Of a stretch of 64,000 bases of DNA, positions 12,085 through 24,366 are shown one piece after another. The stretch lies in assembly GCF_004210375.1 (NCBI RefSeq), contig NW_027467782.1:25337276-25401275 (forward strand), written 5' to 3'. Both the position numbers and the translations under genes were made by a program. The number at the start of each line of letters is the position of its first letter. Positions within the stretch are counted from its first letter, which is position 1. This stretch comes from Tachypleus tridentatus. Its lineage: Eukaryota; Arthropoda; Merostomata; Xiphosura; Limulidae. The notes below the pieces were generated by a model. It did no database searches and was not told where the DNA came from. It worked only from the letters and a program-made list of their open reading frames with translations.

Positions 12085-12530
12085 AGAAACACTTACAAAA
12101 CTTCCTTGCTACTTCTGATAGATTGTCCATATCAACAAACATATTACCACTGTGGATATTTTCTTGTGTGATATGTTCTTTGTTACGATACCTTTAAAAG
12201 TATACAAATGTCTAGATTTTCTCTTAGAAGCACCTTGCATCATGGAATCGTGCTTAGATGTTAGCTTCAAAACTGGTACTTGCGCTATGAGTATCAACAG
12301 CATTTTTCTACCAAGTGATTCTCTTGTGCTGCTACTAATCTTATTAGTCTTCTCTTTTTTCAGTTGCTTGTTTCTTGTGTATCTGTTGCCATGAAACTTC
12401 CTGGTTTCTGATTTGTGAGGACCATGCTTCATGTCCAAATTAAAATATTCAGGAATTACAAGGGTAATAAACATTTTTGTTAGACTACATGAAGAAGTAA
12501 AAGTATTTTCTTTGTTTAACACATAGAGTT
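12085..12530 (-). mobile_element. Decayed transposon-type ORF N-terminal fragment (left arm)
   Basis: The minus strand from 12522 holds a 137-codon open frame containing KSETRKFHGNRYTRNKQ followed by a Lys/Ser-rich stretch. The 'KFHGNRxT' signature followed by basic and Ser-rich sequence resembles N-termini of repetitive, transposon-associated proteins scattered in arthropod genomes (recalled, not searched). In another frame, near 12150-12085, the minus strand reads GNMFVDMDNLSEVARKFCK, which suits the following 'VDMxxL' block. The right-arm copy has a 2-bp deletion that changes the frame after codon 79, so at least one copy is frameshifted. I do not assign a function. Confidence 0.5.
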
Positions 12531-15525
12531 TAACATTTTTGATTGACTCATCAATAAAAGGTTATTGGTAAAGTCCATTGAAAGGAAGTAGTAATAAGAA
12601 AATCTGCATTTTGATAATGAGGAGGAATTACAGTCAAACTGGGTAAAATTATTAACAAAATTGGATAAAAACAATTGTTGATCACACTGCCATGAAAATG
12701 GAATGTAAATAGGGCATTTAAATAGAAAATCTTTTAGCTTTCTTACTTTTTAAGGGTTTACTGTGGTTCTCAGAGTTTTTGATAAGACATTGAAAATATA
12801 GGGACTAAGGATTCAAAATATGGAAAAGATTATTTGTAATATCTTTTGATATTTTAAGGGAACATGCTATCATAAAATTAAGAACAGGGAATCCTAGGTG
12901 TGATTGATCTGTTCATTTACTGATTCAGCCCCTAAGGTGCCTTTCAACATGAAAATTTCAGTTAGAGTTATTCTGGTAGAAATTATTTTTACTGTACTTA
13001 ATCTTTCTGAACTGTAGTTGATTATTAGAAAGAACCAAAATATTTAGAGTTGTATCACTTCACTAACATTTCTTATACAACCACAAAAAGCAAATATTTG
13101 GCTGTGAATATAGATAGTTTTTCTAAAATTTCTTTAAACACATTTTAAGGGTGTTGAGTGTTGATATAATTACTAGAACCTTCTTTATCATAAAAACTTT
13201 TGTTCTTGAGAATGATTGCATGAGAGATTGAAATGTTGTACTTGTTTTTAAAATATTCCTTCTTACAATAAAAGGTGTAACTTCTAATAATCTAACAGCA
13301 GTGTTGGTATTTTGAGTATTTATCACATTTTCAAACAATTTTCCCTTTTTATGTTCTTGTTTAGAGCAGAATGACTTTATAACACCCCTATGTCAAAAGT
13401 TTCAATGAGTTATTCATGTTTTTGCACTTGTTAACAGAGTTCTTAGAATCCTTGCACTATTACCAGCAGCACAGTGTGTGAACTTTTAATGCTAGAAAAT
13501 TGGTTCTGATACACATGGTTGGTAAAGCAAAGATAGCCTATTGTGTATATTTGTGCTTAATTACAAACACATAAATAATTAGAACTCAACACAAAACATT
13601 TAGTTTCTGAACAGACTTAAAAAATATACACAACAGACATAATTGAAACACAAATTAAAAATTTTTTTATTTTCTTATTCATAATTGTATGCAGTAAACA
13701 GACATCTATATTCACAAATAATATTATCCCACTAGTAAAATGTGTAAAAATTTGAAATATATAGAGTTGACACTTGAATTCATGTTTGGAAAATTCCTTG
13801 TAAACAAATTTTTCAATATTTGTGTATAGTAAGAGATATGATATCAGCTTGGTGAATAAGTATGACTTGTATAGAGATTTCTAAAGCTAACTGTCATAGA
13901 AAATTGGCTCAGCTGAGTGCAAACCTAACTGACAACTGTCTGTTATTTTCAAGTAATGTTATTATAAGGTTGATAGTGTTGTTACATTTATTAAACAACA
14001 ACAAAATAAAAATCAAACTTCTTTAAAGCCTCTATTTGTATGTAATTTTCCTTTAAGTATTGTTTAAGAAAGATTTAATACCAAACTTAAAATACTGAGT
14101 AACGATGTGTGCTTGTGAACAAATTTTGCACTGTGTCTTTTTGTGTAAGTGTTAAAATTGATGTGTGGGTTAAAGATAAAAAATTAGTTATATTTTAGTG
14201 TCTTTATTTTTCTTTCAAGTGAATAAAAGTATTACATTTGTTCAGAAAGTGAGATAAAAAATAACACTTTCATTTAATATATATTAATTTGAGCATAACC
14301 TACTATTTTGTAACTTTGATTTTCATCTACATATTCAGAGTAAATGAATGGATCATTGTGATATAATTTTGAGCAACAAAATCTTTGAAAATGCAGAATA
14401 AGTTTTTCATAAACAAGTACTTGTGTTGAGCTGTACCTCATGTTTAAATGTTCTAATGCTGTGTTTTTATCACCCAGATAAATCGTGATTCTAGCCTATC
14501 TAAAAGTTTACATTGGATAATACACTCCTTTCTTACATGTGGTAAAGCAGAATTTTGTATTATATCAGTGGTGTTGTCCCATGACTATCTGCACAAACAG
14601 AAACAAGCTTCAACAAGCATTGTCTATGTGAATTGAACCATCTGCCAAGATTCTGTGATTTTGAATGTGTGAGGACACTCTTGTAAGTGGAAAGTAAGTT
14701 AATTTCTATAGTATTTAGTATCTGCTTAGTTTCATGTAACTTTAATAAGTTTAAACATTTCAAGTAACTTGCCATTCAGTTTGTTGAAAAAATTTTGGTA
14801 CCATTCAGCAATTTAACCAGCATTTATTTATTAGCATGTTAAGGTAATTAAAAGCAACACCAACCAAAGTGAATAGTGATATTTATATATATAGACCAAA
14901 ATTTCCATGTTAGTCACACTCAGTTATTTATTGAGTCTTGGAATTTAAGATGTCTTTATTAATAATTGAGTAATTTGCTTAAGTTTAAATTATCTAAGTT
15001 TTGAATAAGGCTTAATATGAACTGAGAATGTCTTTCTATATGTATATTTTAATTTATAATACATTTTCATGTTCCCATCATTTTATAATAAGTGAATATT
15101 GTTTTGACTTTTTCATCTTCAGTTTAACATGTGTGAAGAATAGATGTAGATGACTTAATACAGAGAAAAGTGATGGAATGTGGAAATAAACATAATACAT
15201 TGAATAGTTATATAGTTGATTCTCTGTCAGTACTGACCTCCACAAGTGCAAACAATAACTAATTTCATAAACCAATCACACTGATATAAAAATAAGTCTT
15301 GCTGGTACCTTGCCTTTGTTTTTTAAATTTTAACATTGTGCCCTCTTGTCATAATGGGGTATAAACATTGTTTAATCAAATTTAGTCAACTTATTGTAAA
15401 TTTGGTAGTGAGGAAAGCTGAAGAATACTAGTAAATAAAAGGCTGTTACTGATGGAATTTTGGCAAGCTATAGTTTTAACTTTGTTGTATGCATTGATCA
15501 AACTGAAAGAAACTTAAAATTTAAA
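12531..15525. other. AT-rich sequence, nothing recognised (left arm)
   Basis: No protein-like frame, SINE or LINE segment found. Mirrored at about 51748-54740. Confidence 0.4.
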
Positions 15526-15747
15526 ATGAATAAACGTAAGTGAAGTGTTGAGAAAAAAGGTAAAATTCCTACATTACGTGAACATGCATATCGTATCAGT
15601 CTTCTCATTTATTGGAAAAGAACTGTTATTTTGGATCGACTGAATGAAATAAGAGCTGGAAACATTAGATGATCTACGAAAGAAATGAAAATGAAAGTAA
15701 TTATAAATAAAGAAAAAGGGTTGGCAAGTCAACCGGTATGTGAATGA
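15526..15747 (+). pseudogene. Short protein-like frame with two internal TGA codons
   Basis: From ATG at 15526 one frame runs 73 codons to TGA at 15745, broken only by in-frame TGA at 15541 and 15670. The translated middle (TLREHAYRISLLIYWKRTVI) looks protein-like. The opposite arm keeps the frame apart from a few substitutions. Both interruptions being TGA is probably chance in a decayed coding remnant. I do not recognise the family. Confidence 0.3.
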
Positions 15748-15839
15748 CATGTTTTTCTGAAAGTTCAGTGTATTAACTAAGTACTCACATAATCAGTGCC
15801 TTTTACATATTTATGGTTTCCATGTAGAGTACCTGGTTT

Positions 15840-16000
15840 GAGACTATTTAAACTTTCAGAAAAAGATTGATCACTTGAGTACCTTAATGAAACTGTACCC
15901 TTGTTAATTATGGAGTACCTGAGGGTCAGTGCTTGGGCTTTTGTTCTTTCATATTTACATTAATCATATTGCTAGAGGCATGTCATGAGAGTTTACTGAG
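15840..16000 (+). mobile_element. Short LINE RT palm fragment (left arm)
   Basis: Near 15905-15990 the plus strand reads YGVPEGQCLGLLFFHIYINH, close to the RT block 'xGVPQGSVLGPLLFLIYIND'. Nothing else of the element is readable. Mirrored in the right arm near 51275-51425. Confidence 0.65.
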
Positions 16001-17129
16001 TTATATTCAAAATGTAATTAAATTACTTTTATTATCATGGTAAGTAAACTTGGCAACAAAACTAAGCTTGTAAAATAAATTTGGAAATTATAGTTTTAAT
16101 TTCCTAGTTTTATAAGACAACATTTAAAAATGTCTTCAATTTTCCATTGTTTCCAAATTGTGATATTTGCTTTTTTAAGTATTTCCTCTTCTCTTATTCA
16201 TTGACCACTTCTTGAAGAACTACAAAATTTGACATAAGTCGCTCATTATAATATTGTTATTACTCAGACAAAGTATAATTTTTTATAGCCTTCAATCTTA
16301 TTTGGTTACAGAGGTATAAACTAGAAAATCAAGCCACTTTAGCCACACCCACAATTAAGTTTTCTCTTTCACAAGTTTCCAATATTTAGTTCTCTTTGAT
16401 ATTTAAAACTATATACTTTTAACCAACAGAAATCCAAATATTATTTCACATAATTTTCTGTACAGGAGTTTGTTTATTTCGCTTCCAGTGCAAATTTTAT
16501 TCCCACAGGAAACACATTGGCAAGTTTAGCTAAATTTGTATTGGGTCTTATTAAATAGTAAGAAAGCCAGAAAATTTTGATATTCCTGGGACAATGTGTG
16601 CTTTCAGCATGTTATTTTGTATTCTTTGTTGCATTTTTGATTAACTAACAATCATTTAGTGCAGTGATACCATTATGATAATAGTTTTAATTAAGAGTTG
16701 ATAAAAAAAAGACCCAGATATGTATTATATTTTTAGTTTTTCATGTGTATTATTTATTATTATAAAGGTAAATAAAATATAAGTTTTAGATTAGGTTAAA
16801 TAAATAAAAAAAAACGTTTTCCTGTGATATGCTCATTAGTAACCAATGCATTACATAATTTCTTCAGGTAACGTAATTTACATGTTTACAAAGTGGTTCA
16901 CAACATGTGTGGTGATATCATTAGTTAGACACAGTTCAAAGAGCAATAAAATTTAAGCATAAATATACATATATTGTTAAGGGCTTAAAGCTATTTAAGA
17001 TAGTCAAATGTGTCGTGAAGTCATTCTTGAAAATAAAAAGGGCAATATGTTTTCTTTTCACGGTATATGAGGTGTAGAGTTAGAATGAGGAAAATAACAT
17101 AACACGTAAAGTTTTACTGAAAAAAACAC
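16001..17129. other. No feature recognised (left arm)
   Basis: AT-rich with homopolymer runs; nothing supportable. Confidence 0.4.
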
Positions 17130-18135
17130 ACATTGAAATTCCAGTGCAATTACCCACCCTTTTTCACAGTTATAGCTATTTTTCATATGATTTCCTTCTC
17201 GTGCACAGATTGTCACTCATTACTAGCTTTGAATTACTATCTAATTACACATGTATGCCACATGTGCAAATTAGCATTCAACAACTCTCCACCAGTATGA
17301 GTGTAACACATCCTTTTTTCTGATATTTATATTACCACATCAACCTGCCACAATCAAGGCAGGTTATCTTAATTGCAGGGTATAACCATACATTACAAAC
17401 CCTCTCAGATATTTCCAGTGTCAGTGTTTCGGTCGCTCAAAGACGTCATGTTGTGGTTCTTTGAACTGTGCTCATTCTTGCCCAGAATGGTTAGAAGAAA
17501 AAGAGATGCAGCATTTGAAAATGATTCATAACATTACTTATCCTGAGGCTTGAAAATTGCTATCCAGCACTTCAACTCAGATGTATCGCTGCTGCATGTC
17601 ATCCCACAACTACAGTGGGAGTGCAGACAGATATCTCTGTGTCTCCAAAAGAATCATTCTCAAACCAAATGAAAAGGATTTTGACCTGCATTGTTAAAAA
17701 AGTTGATGAATTAACTTAACATCCATCTCTGTCCCTAACATACATTCCAACAAATCCCAAGATCCACTTCCTCTAGTTCTGGGTACAGGCATTTCTTTGG
17801 GTGCATCATCTTCTCTCACCACAAGATGCAAAAGGATCATTTGTTCTTGTCCCCAGTCACTGGAATCCTCTTTAAACAGCATAGACCTACCCAATCGAAC
17901 CAGGGCAGGATCCATGGAGGATGACAGAACTCCCTCAAATAAAGACAGCAAAGAACAAAAGACATGGACGAAAACAGAAGGGTTCTCCACCCAACTTACC
18001 TGCACATAAGTAATAATGTCCAACTTGATACAATGGAACTGTCAAGGTTTACGTTGTAATCTGGATGACATCAAAACACAGATTGCTTCCTACCATTCTG
18101 CATGTCTTTCCTTACAGGAAATATACCAGTAACCT
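17130..18135 (+). mobile_element. Jockey-like LINE: end of gag ORF1 and start of ORF2 endonuclease (left arm)
   Basis: Plus-strand frames give the standard Jockey-group gag C-terminus. IKAGYLNCRV lies near 17350-17380, followed by an in-frame stop. PYITNPLRYFQCQCFGRSKT then runs into SCCGSLNCAHS, a zinc-knuckle block (usual form 'RCFKCQRFGHSxxSCRGxLTCARC'). Next are WLEEKEMQHLKMIHNITYPEA, another stop, and a Ser/Thr-rich tail to about 18010. ORF2 starts at ATG 18019 with MSNLIQWNCQGLRCNLDDIK, the opening strand of the APE endonuclease ('IxQWNCRGLRxNxxDIK'), and continues to LSLQEIYQ before a stop. The rest of the endonuclease and most of the RT are missing. The later ORF2 parts at 20890-21740 could be from the same element with a 2.7-kb interruption. 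Confidence 0.85.
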
Positions 18136-18871
18136 GCCAATACAGTTACCTTTCAGTATTTTTTTTTTGTACAGAAATGACAGGCTGTGTGATGGATGAG
18201 CACATGTAGGGGTGGCATTGTTGGTTGATTAGCATGTGCCCACCCTGTCTTTGCCACTGGATGCACTCTTGGAGTCTATTCCTATCTTGCAAGGTGTTGC
18301 TGTACACTAATGCTAGTGATAATTTATTGTTTATGCATGACACCTTGTTAAGAGGATAAAATTGGTCTCACCTGAAATCTAGTGTGTCTTTTTAAAATCA
18401 TAAACTTGTATATTCTTATCCTTTGGTTTTTAGATATATCACAAGAAATCACAACACATTCATCTTTCCTGAATATTTTATGTATTTAAATAAAATCTAT
18501 TTTCTCTCTTCTTTTTTTTAATGCTCTTAACATGCTTTTCATAAGTTGCCAGGTAAGTCAATCACGTATTTCAGTTGAAAACAGAGAATCTACCTAATTC
18601 TATCTAGTTTCTTTGGTTTTGTACATTTCTTGTCAACAAGCTTTTTTATTTTGTAAAATTTCAGTCATCAACATTATTTTAACTGAACTTTTCATGTTCT
18701 AAATAAAAGGAATATGTTTTAAAGTAATTTTAAATACTTTATTGTGAGAGAGAAAAATGTAATGTAGATTGTATGGTCAGTAGTATGTACTTAATGGGCA
18801 TTCTCTACTCAATCATACGAAATTAAATGTAGTCATGTTGTTTCGTATTCAGTCAGTAAATCAAACCACCC
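18136..18871. other. Sequence between LINE parts, no gene recognised (left arm)
   Basis: This lies between the endonuclease start of the LINE and the segment present in three copies. No motif recognised. Confidence 0.4.
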
Positions 18872-19305
18872 CACCCACTCCCCACAAAAAATTATATTTA
18901 CCAAAGAGTTTTGCCTACTTCAAAGGCATCTTCACATTACAAAAGGAGAAAAGTTATAACATTTGTGAAAAGTTGTTTTACACCTAATGCAGAAAATGCT
19001 AAATCACATGTTCATTGCAAATTAAATCACTTTTTATACCCTTATTTTAAAAAAGACCAGAAAATAGAGAGAATGGCATTTCTTATTTTAAATAATTCTG
19101 GGAGAGCATGCCTCTGGATCTTCCTTAAGATATTGTGCATAAAATATGGTGTAGAGTCACAAGCCAGCACTACATAGTACACTGACAGAATTATCTCCCT
19201 GATTCATTAGTATCACCCACTTTTAAACACACTGAAAACCCTGCCTGTTGCTCTTTTCTAAAGAGATCTTAATATAACCTTTCCATCCCTGGAGTAATTT
19301 TAGTA

Positions 19306-19497
19306 GGTGTAGTGAGAACAATTTACAACAAATCAGTGTCATTACTCAGACAAAGCTCACACAATATTTCAAGTGAAGACCATCGAGGACCAACTAGTGA
19401 CTTGAATAGAAAGATAACTTCCTCTTTTTTACTTGATAATCAGTTTAAGTTGCATCACTCTGAACAGTCCTTTATACATCATCATTCCTTCTTGTGT
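19306..19497 (+). pseudogene. Possible internal exon or coding remnant (left arm), uncertain
   Basis: A protein-like open stretch reads SVSLLRQSSHNISSEDHRGP and continues Ser-rich to about 19497, preceded by a TTTTAG that could be a splice acceptor near 19305. A GTAAGA near 19495 could act as donor. It is preserved in the right arm and, with a stop and substitutions, in the third copy (minus strand, about 59800-60000). It is unrecognised and could be a chance open frame. Confidence 0.25.
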
Positions 19498-20056
19498 AAG
19501 AAGACCAAAGCTGTATACTGCTTCATAAGTGTTTGGTGGATCAGAGCAATATATATTGATGATCTTTCTCATGAAGTTGTTTGATCCTGCAGGCACTTGT
19601 CACCTTGTAATTCAGAAGTTACTTTTTGTTTCATAAATGTTTAACAGAATTTGAATTAATAACTTTTTCTTTAATTATGTTTTTTATGTAAATCACTAAG
19701 ATTTTCTATACTTAATCTTTTCCCATAGAAAGGGATTTTAAGATTATAAAATCTATTTATTTTATTATAATTTCTTCAATAAAGAAATATGATTTGATAT
19801 AAAATTGCAGAAAGACTTGCCAACATTATGGTTAAGAATGTGACTGAAATGAGTCTGAGGTAATTAACCACCTTAATACAAAAGTTTCCAATTCCAAATA
19901 ATTAGTAGTAAACTGTATTTTAACAAAAAGATTAATTATGGGCCATTGAAAACAAACTTTATATTATGTATTATAAACATTCTCCCTGATTTTATTCCTC
20001 ACTCATGTTTAAAATTAACTGTAGCAAGTACATTTATGAAAAGTAATTTTTTACAG

Positions 20057-20209
20057 CATCCAATCAAGAGCAGTTTTCCTGATGAAGTCACTGGTGGTGT
20101 TTTATCAAAAGTGAAAAGAAAATTAGGCTTACTAGAAGTTTCCAAAATGGCAAGTGTATCTGAAGAATTTAAAAAAATGCACTTTAAACAAAAACATTCA
20201 GGCAACTGA
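20057..20209 (+). CDS. Candidate terminal coding exon, unknown protein (left arm)
   Basis: A good acceptor (TAATTTTTTACAG, ending at 20056) precedes 50 codons and a TGA at 20207-20209. The translation contains SSFPDEVTGGVLSKVKRKLG and then SKMASVSEEFKKMHFKQKHS, with the charged, non-repetitive composition of real protein. The right arm copy (minus strand, 47064-47216) is intact. The third copy (59112-59266) is 2 bp longer and frameshifts into a stop after VSKEF, so it is a pseudogene. I do not recognise the protein and no upstream exon is certain. It could instead be part of a transposon ORF. Confidence 0.35.
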   Translation, partial: HPIKSSFPDEVTGGVLSKVKRKLGLLEVSKMASVSEEFKKMHFKQKHSGN

Positions 20210-20889
20210 TTGTGATCCACATACATATTCCATTATCAATTAAATTATATTCTATTAAACCTGTATGTGTGCTTGGTCATTCTGACCAGTTCTGTAATCT
20301 CCATATAACCATGAAACTACATTAACCACTGAAATGTTCTAAATATACAAAGTGTATCATCATGAGTTTTGCCAAATGTTTTTGTAAAAGTTACAAGCCA
20401 TTTATTAACTGAAATTATAGTTCAAGTAAATTGCTTTCATAAAACATTTATCCATTAATTTGTGAATTCTCTGTCAAGTAATTCTGTGTAAAGTGTGATT
20501 TTTCATGCTCAGAATAATTAATTGTGCTCATTTCATGGTTTTTATGTTTAATTTACCTTACTTATAATACCATCTAAATGAATATGATTTTCTTATTTTT
20601 CATAGAACTTTAAACTTGCTCTCTCATCTTCACCACCATAACACCAACTGTAATGAAAGTAGTGAAACAAAGGTTGGACATACAAAATAATTGCAGATTG
20701 TGAAAATGCAATAACAATTTTTATTTTAGCACAGTCTCAGTTTTCTAAACATTTCCTGATTGGCTGCTTTTGATTTTATTACTTTACAATGCCTTTCTGA
20801 CCCAATATAATGATGTAATTGTCAAATATACACAGCAGTAAAACTTAACCAACCGACTGAAATACAAAGTGTACAATGACACTGAACAT

Positions 20890-21740
20890 CTTCAACATCC
20901 AGATCCCTTCTTCCACCTCTTGTGGAGCAGATTGATTTTTTGTTCAAAACTGAACTATTTGTCTCTTATTTAAGTTTCTGCCAGGACTTTGGCTTTGAAG
21001 ATGCTGTACCCTATTCACCATCTGAGACTTCAGTCTTGAACAGGGTCTTTCCATATGTCTCCAGTACAGAGTCTGTACACTGGGTTTCACTGGTTATACT
21101 TTTGGGAATATACAGTCAGCCATTCTTCCCTTTGGTCTTCATATTTAGGTGAAGCTGACTGAGTTCAGTATGTCACAGATTGATGTTGCTTTTTCCATCA
21201 ATCAGCCCACCACACTATGTTTTATTACCACCTCTGCCTGTTACCTTTCTCTGAGTCATTTGAGGAAGGTTGATACTTCCATTTGGTTGTACTGTTTTCA
21301 TTGCCAAACATCTTTTGAACCATTCTTTCATTCCCAGTTATACAGATGGTTTAAAATCAGTTAAGTCTATTGGATCTGCCATGGTTTGTTGCAGCTAGGT
21401 GGTTTTCTACAATATCCTCTCCACAGTTTCTGTGTTCACTGTCAAGTTATGTGGTATTTCTTTTGTTCTGGATGATATTGAAGCTACACAGTACACTCAC
21501 TGTTCTATTTATACCAACTCTCTTCACTCCACTGGTCAGAGAATCACTTTGTGTTAATTCTCACCTTATTTTCCCAATATTCAACACTGGCTGACCTATT
21601 TTTCTTCTATCTTCTATTCACATCCAGTTTTTCTGATTAACTGGTCATGTTGGTATTCACAGGAACAAGTTTGCTGACATTAAGTTGGTCTGTTCTGGTG
21701 CTGTCACTGCTTTGCTTGTTCTATATATGGACTACAGTAC
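20890..21740 (+). mobile_element. Jockey/I-like LINE ORF2 C-terminus with RNase H remnant (left arm)
   Basis: Plus-strand frames give FHMSPVQSLYTG near 21045-21080, the conserved 'RTSPVxSLYVEAGEPPL' block after the RT thumb. SYTDGLKS follows at 21336-21360, the first RNase H strand with its catalytic Asp (codon 21345-21347). VGSAMVC comes next, then CSIYTNSL near 21510, where TDSL normally carries another catalytic Asp that is Asn here. Finally TGHVGIHRNKFADI at 21640-21681 is the RNase H 'WxPGHVGIxGNExAD' block. Stops and frameshifts break the frame. RNase H is typical of I-group and some related non-LTR elements. Confidence 0.85.
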
Positions 21741-21762
21741 TGTATTCAAGGCTCAGCTTCTA

Positions 21763-21925
21763 TTTCCCATATATTAGGATTGTTTCCTACATACTAATAT
21801 CACCTATATTTCTATTCATTTTTTTATTTCCCGTATATTAGTTTTTGTTACCTGTATATTAATATCACCTATATTTTTATTAATTTTTCTATTTCCCATA
21901 TATTAGTATTGTTTCCTATATATTT
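21763..21925. repeat. 64-bp AT-rich tandem repeat, about 2.5 units (left arm)
   Basis: Units starting TTTCCCATATATTAG or TTTCCCGTATATTAG begin at 21763, 21827 and 21892. They share the interior AATATCACCTATATTT. The repeat lies directly downstream of the LINE RNase H remnant and is mirrored at about 45345-45510. Confidence 0.85.
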
Positions 21926-23359
21926 CTTCACATTATCATTTTCTGTAATTCCCATTCCTTTTTATTTTTCTATTCTGTGAAAACTGTTTTAACATTTTTT
22001 TAACTGTTGTCACTGCCATCTTTCATGTAATGCACACACTCTTTTATGTACATCTAAACATGACAGGAATGTCTTCTGTTATTATTTACATAAATGACAT
22101 CAACATCTGTACTTGTAATGTGCCCTACTAATCATTGCTCTTTATTATCCTAAAAAAGAATAGTCAATCGAGTTAAGATATTTTATGTCACCTTTATTGG
22201 GTTATATGTTGCACTGATAAAGATTTAAGCACTCATTCAGTTTTACATGTTCATAAACAGTCAAAGGATTGTTAGGCTAGTTTGGCCTGCTTGAAATGAA
22301 TAGTGTATTTTGTTCAGTTTAAATTCTTGCTCTTGCTCAGTATGTTAGTTATTGATATTTCTTTTCCAAAAGTTTAGTGATGCATTTGAAAGCCACGCTG
22401 TGTAACACTGAATAGATTCAAAAAAGTTATTGGTATCTGAACAGACCTATTTGCCAAAATGGTTCCATCAGTCTATAGAAATACAGAGATAAAAGTTACA
22501 GTTTTCTAAATCACCTTTTGAGTATATGTATAAAGATTGGCTCTGCTTACTGTTAATAGGAAGATTTTGAATTTTTCATGAAACATTAAGTTATGAAGTA
22601 CTTTATAAAAATGATAAACGTAGCATGAGATAGACTTAAAATTGAAATAACTTTATTTTAACTAAACATTTTAGTAAACTGAAAACATTGAAGATCTACA
22701 TGTTGCATTCTTTGGAAATAAGAAGCTTTATGGCTGTCAGGTATTTACAGTGTTAAAGAGTATAATGTGTGTGGTAGAAGGAACACTAAATGTCCCTCTG
22801 GTGTTAATATATATAATAAACAGTTTGTGTCATGCTTCTTTGTTTTAATAGTAATGGTCTACAATTTATATCATTGTTTTGTAACAAAACTACCAATTGA
22901 TATTGTCAGGTCAACTATGGTATTTATGTTGTGAATGTTTCATACATTTATTGGTTTGTTTTTTATTCTTGTCAACTTTGGTGATACAACAAAACAATTT
23001 AATTCAGAAATTATTTAGATTTAGAATTGATATTTTGTCTTTATTGAGCTGAGAGTAAGTTATTGCACAGTACATTTTTAAGCTTAATTATAAAACAAAT
23101 AATACCCTAGGCTCACTTATTGCACCATGATAAGTTAGATAGCATTTTATTTATATTTTTTTCAGTTGTTTATTAACATTGAGGTACAGACAAAAGTAAG
23201 ATAAAAATTACCAAGGGTTTCAGTGGAGTAGTGTTTCAACTAAGCCTTTGTTACAATAATGTTTTACACCCAATGCTTATATTTAGGCCATTAAATACAC
23301 CTTCCGTTTCTAATGTTAAGATCAGATGATAGCTAGTTGTGTCTAAGTGTGAATGTAAA
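21926..23359. other. No feature recognised (left arm)
   Basis: AT-rich; nothing supportable. Confidence 0.4.
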
Positions 23360-23548
23360 GTACGTAATTCCCTCCAGTCTTACACTGTTAAATTAGGGAT
23401 AGCTAGTTGACTTCCGTCTAGTTTTACACTGTTAAATTAGGGATAGCTAGCTGACTTCCATCTAGTTTTACACTTCTAAATTAGGGATGGCTAATGCAGA
23501 TAGCCCTCGTGTAGCATTGCATGAAATTCAAAAACAAACAAATAAACA
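23360..23548 (+). mobile_element. SINE 3' tail with internal 44-bp triplication (left arm)
   Basis: The end (AGCCCTCGTGTAGCATTGCA, then an AAAC-rich tail) is the 3' part of the tRNA-derived SINE family. The block TTACACTGTTAAATTAGGGA occurs in three head-to-tail copies. Full units begin at about 23373, 23411 and 23455, with a period of 44 bp. The 5' tRNA-like half is absent. Mirrored at 43724-43905. Confidence 0.85.
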
Positions 23549-24351
23549 TAATTAAAGATGTATTAACTGTGGAAACTCTACTAAGTAAAATAGTTACATA
23601 TATTTTTCGATATCACATCTTCCAATTATTTTAGTTTAGTCACAGAGTCCATCAGTTTCCTTTCAATAAAATTGATTTCTTATTATTACTTTCTGACTTA
23701 TGGTGTACAATTCCTTCTTTTCTTGTAATTTTTGTTAGTTAATTTACATATAACAGTTTACTTTATTTTGGTGCACTGGAATTTTTCTTGTAGAATTTTT
23801 CTAGTTATATTTTCTTATAACTTCTAGATCTTTTCATGACTTGGTACTGGGCAACTTACTTTCATGACTATGGACAAGAAAATAGTTAGAACTTAAGGGT
23901 AAACCCACAAGTTGCTGTAGTTCTGCTTGAAAAGTAAGTGGAACATAAAAGTAATCAAAGTTAATTTTAAATGTCACTCTATACTGCTTTATTATAAATT
24001 GTTAGTCTTTCCAATAATTATTATGCATGTTTTGATTTTTAAAAAAGGAAAATGAAAACATATAGCCACCTTAAAAGTTGTATGTTTAGTTACCTAGTCA
24101 TATGTTGCCCTTAAGATACCTGAAACTATTGATGTCTTTCTCCAAGACGTCTCCTGCAAGATGTGAAGTTTCATTTTTTTAAATTAAAAGTTAAGTCTTA
24201 TTTAGTTTCTCAACTAGCCTTTAACATGTGTAAATACAAATTTAGAAAGAATGAAGGTAAGATGATAAATAGTTGTAGACTCTAAATAAAGTAATGTTTT
24301 ATTTTTTCTTTCTTTAATGTTAGTTTATTTTTAGTATTGGTTAAATTGTTT

Positions 24352-24366
24352 GATATATATATATAT
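24352..24366. repeat. (AT)n microsatellite, length differs from mirror copy
   Basis: A short AT run. The mirror copy at about 42899-42919 is longer, giving one of the clearest length differences between the arms. Confidence 0.9.

Larger units (their letters stand above)
18872..21362 (+). repeat. Segment present a third time at 57985-60438
   Basis: This part of the left arm, and its mirror at 45910-48400 in the right arm, has an additional diverged copy about 0.8 kb beyond the right arm. It contains the candidate exons and part of the LINE C-terminal region. Confidence 0.9.

Noticed and set aside
17694..18023. 109-codon minus-strand frame
   Set aside because: Antisense shadow of the LINE gag tail and ORF2 start on the plus strand.
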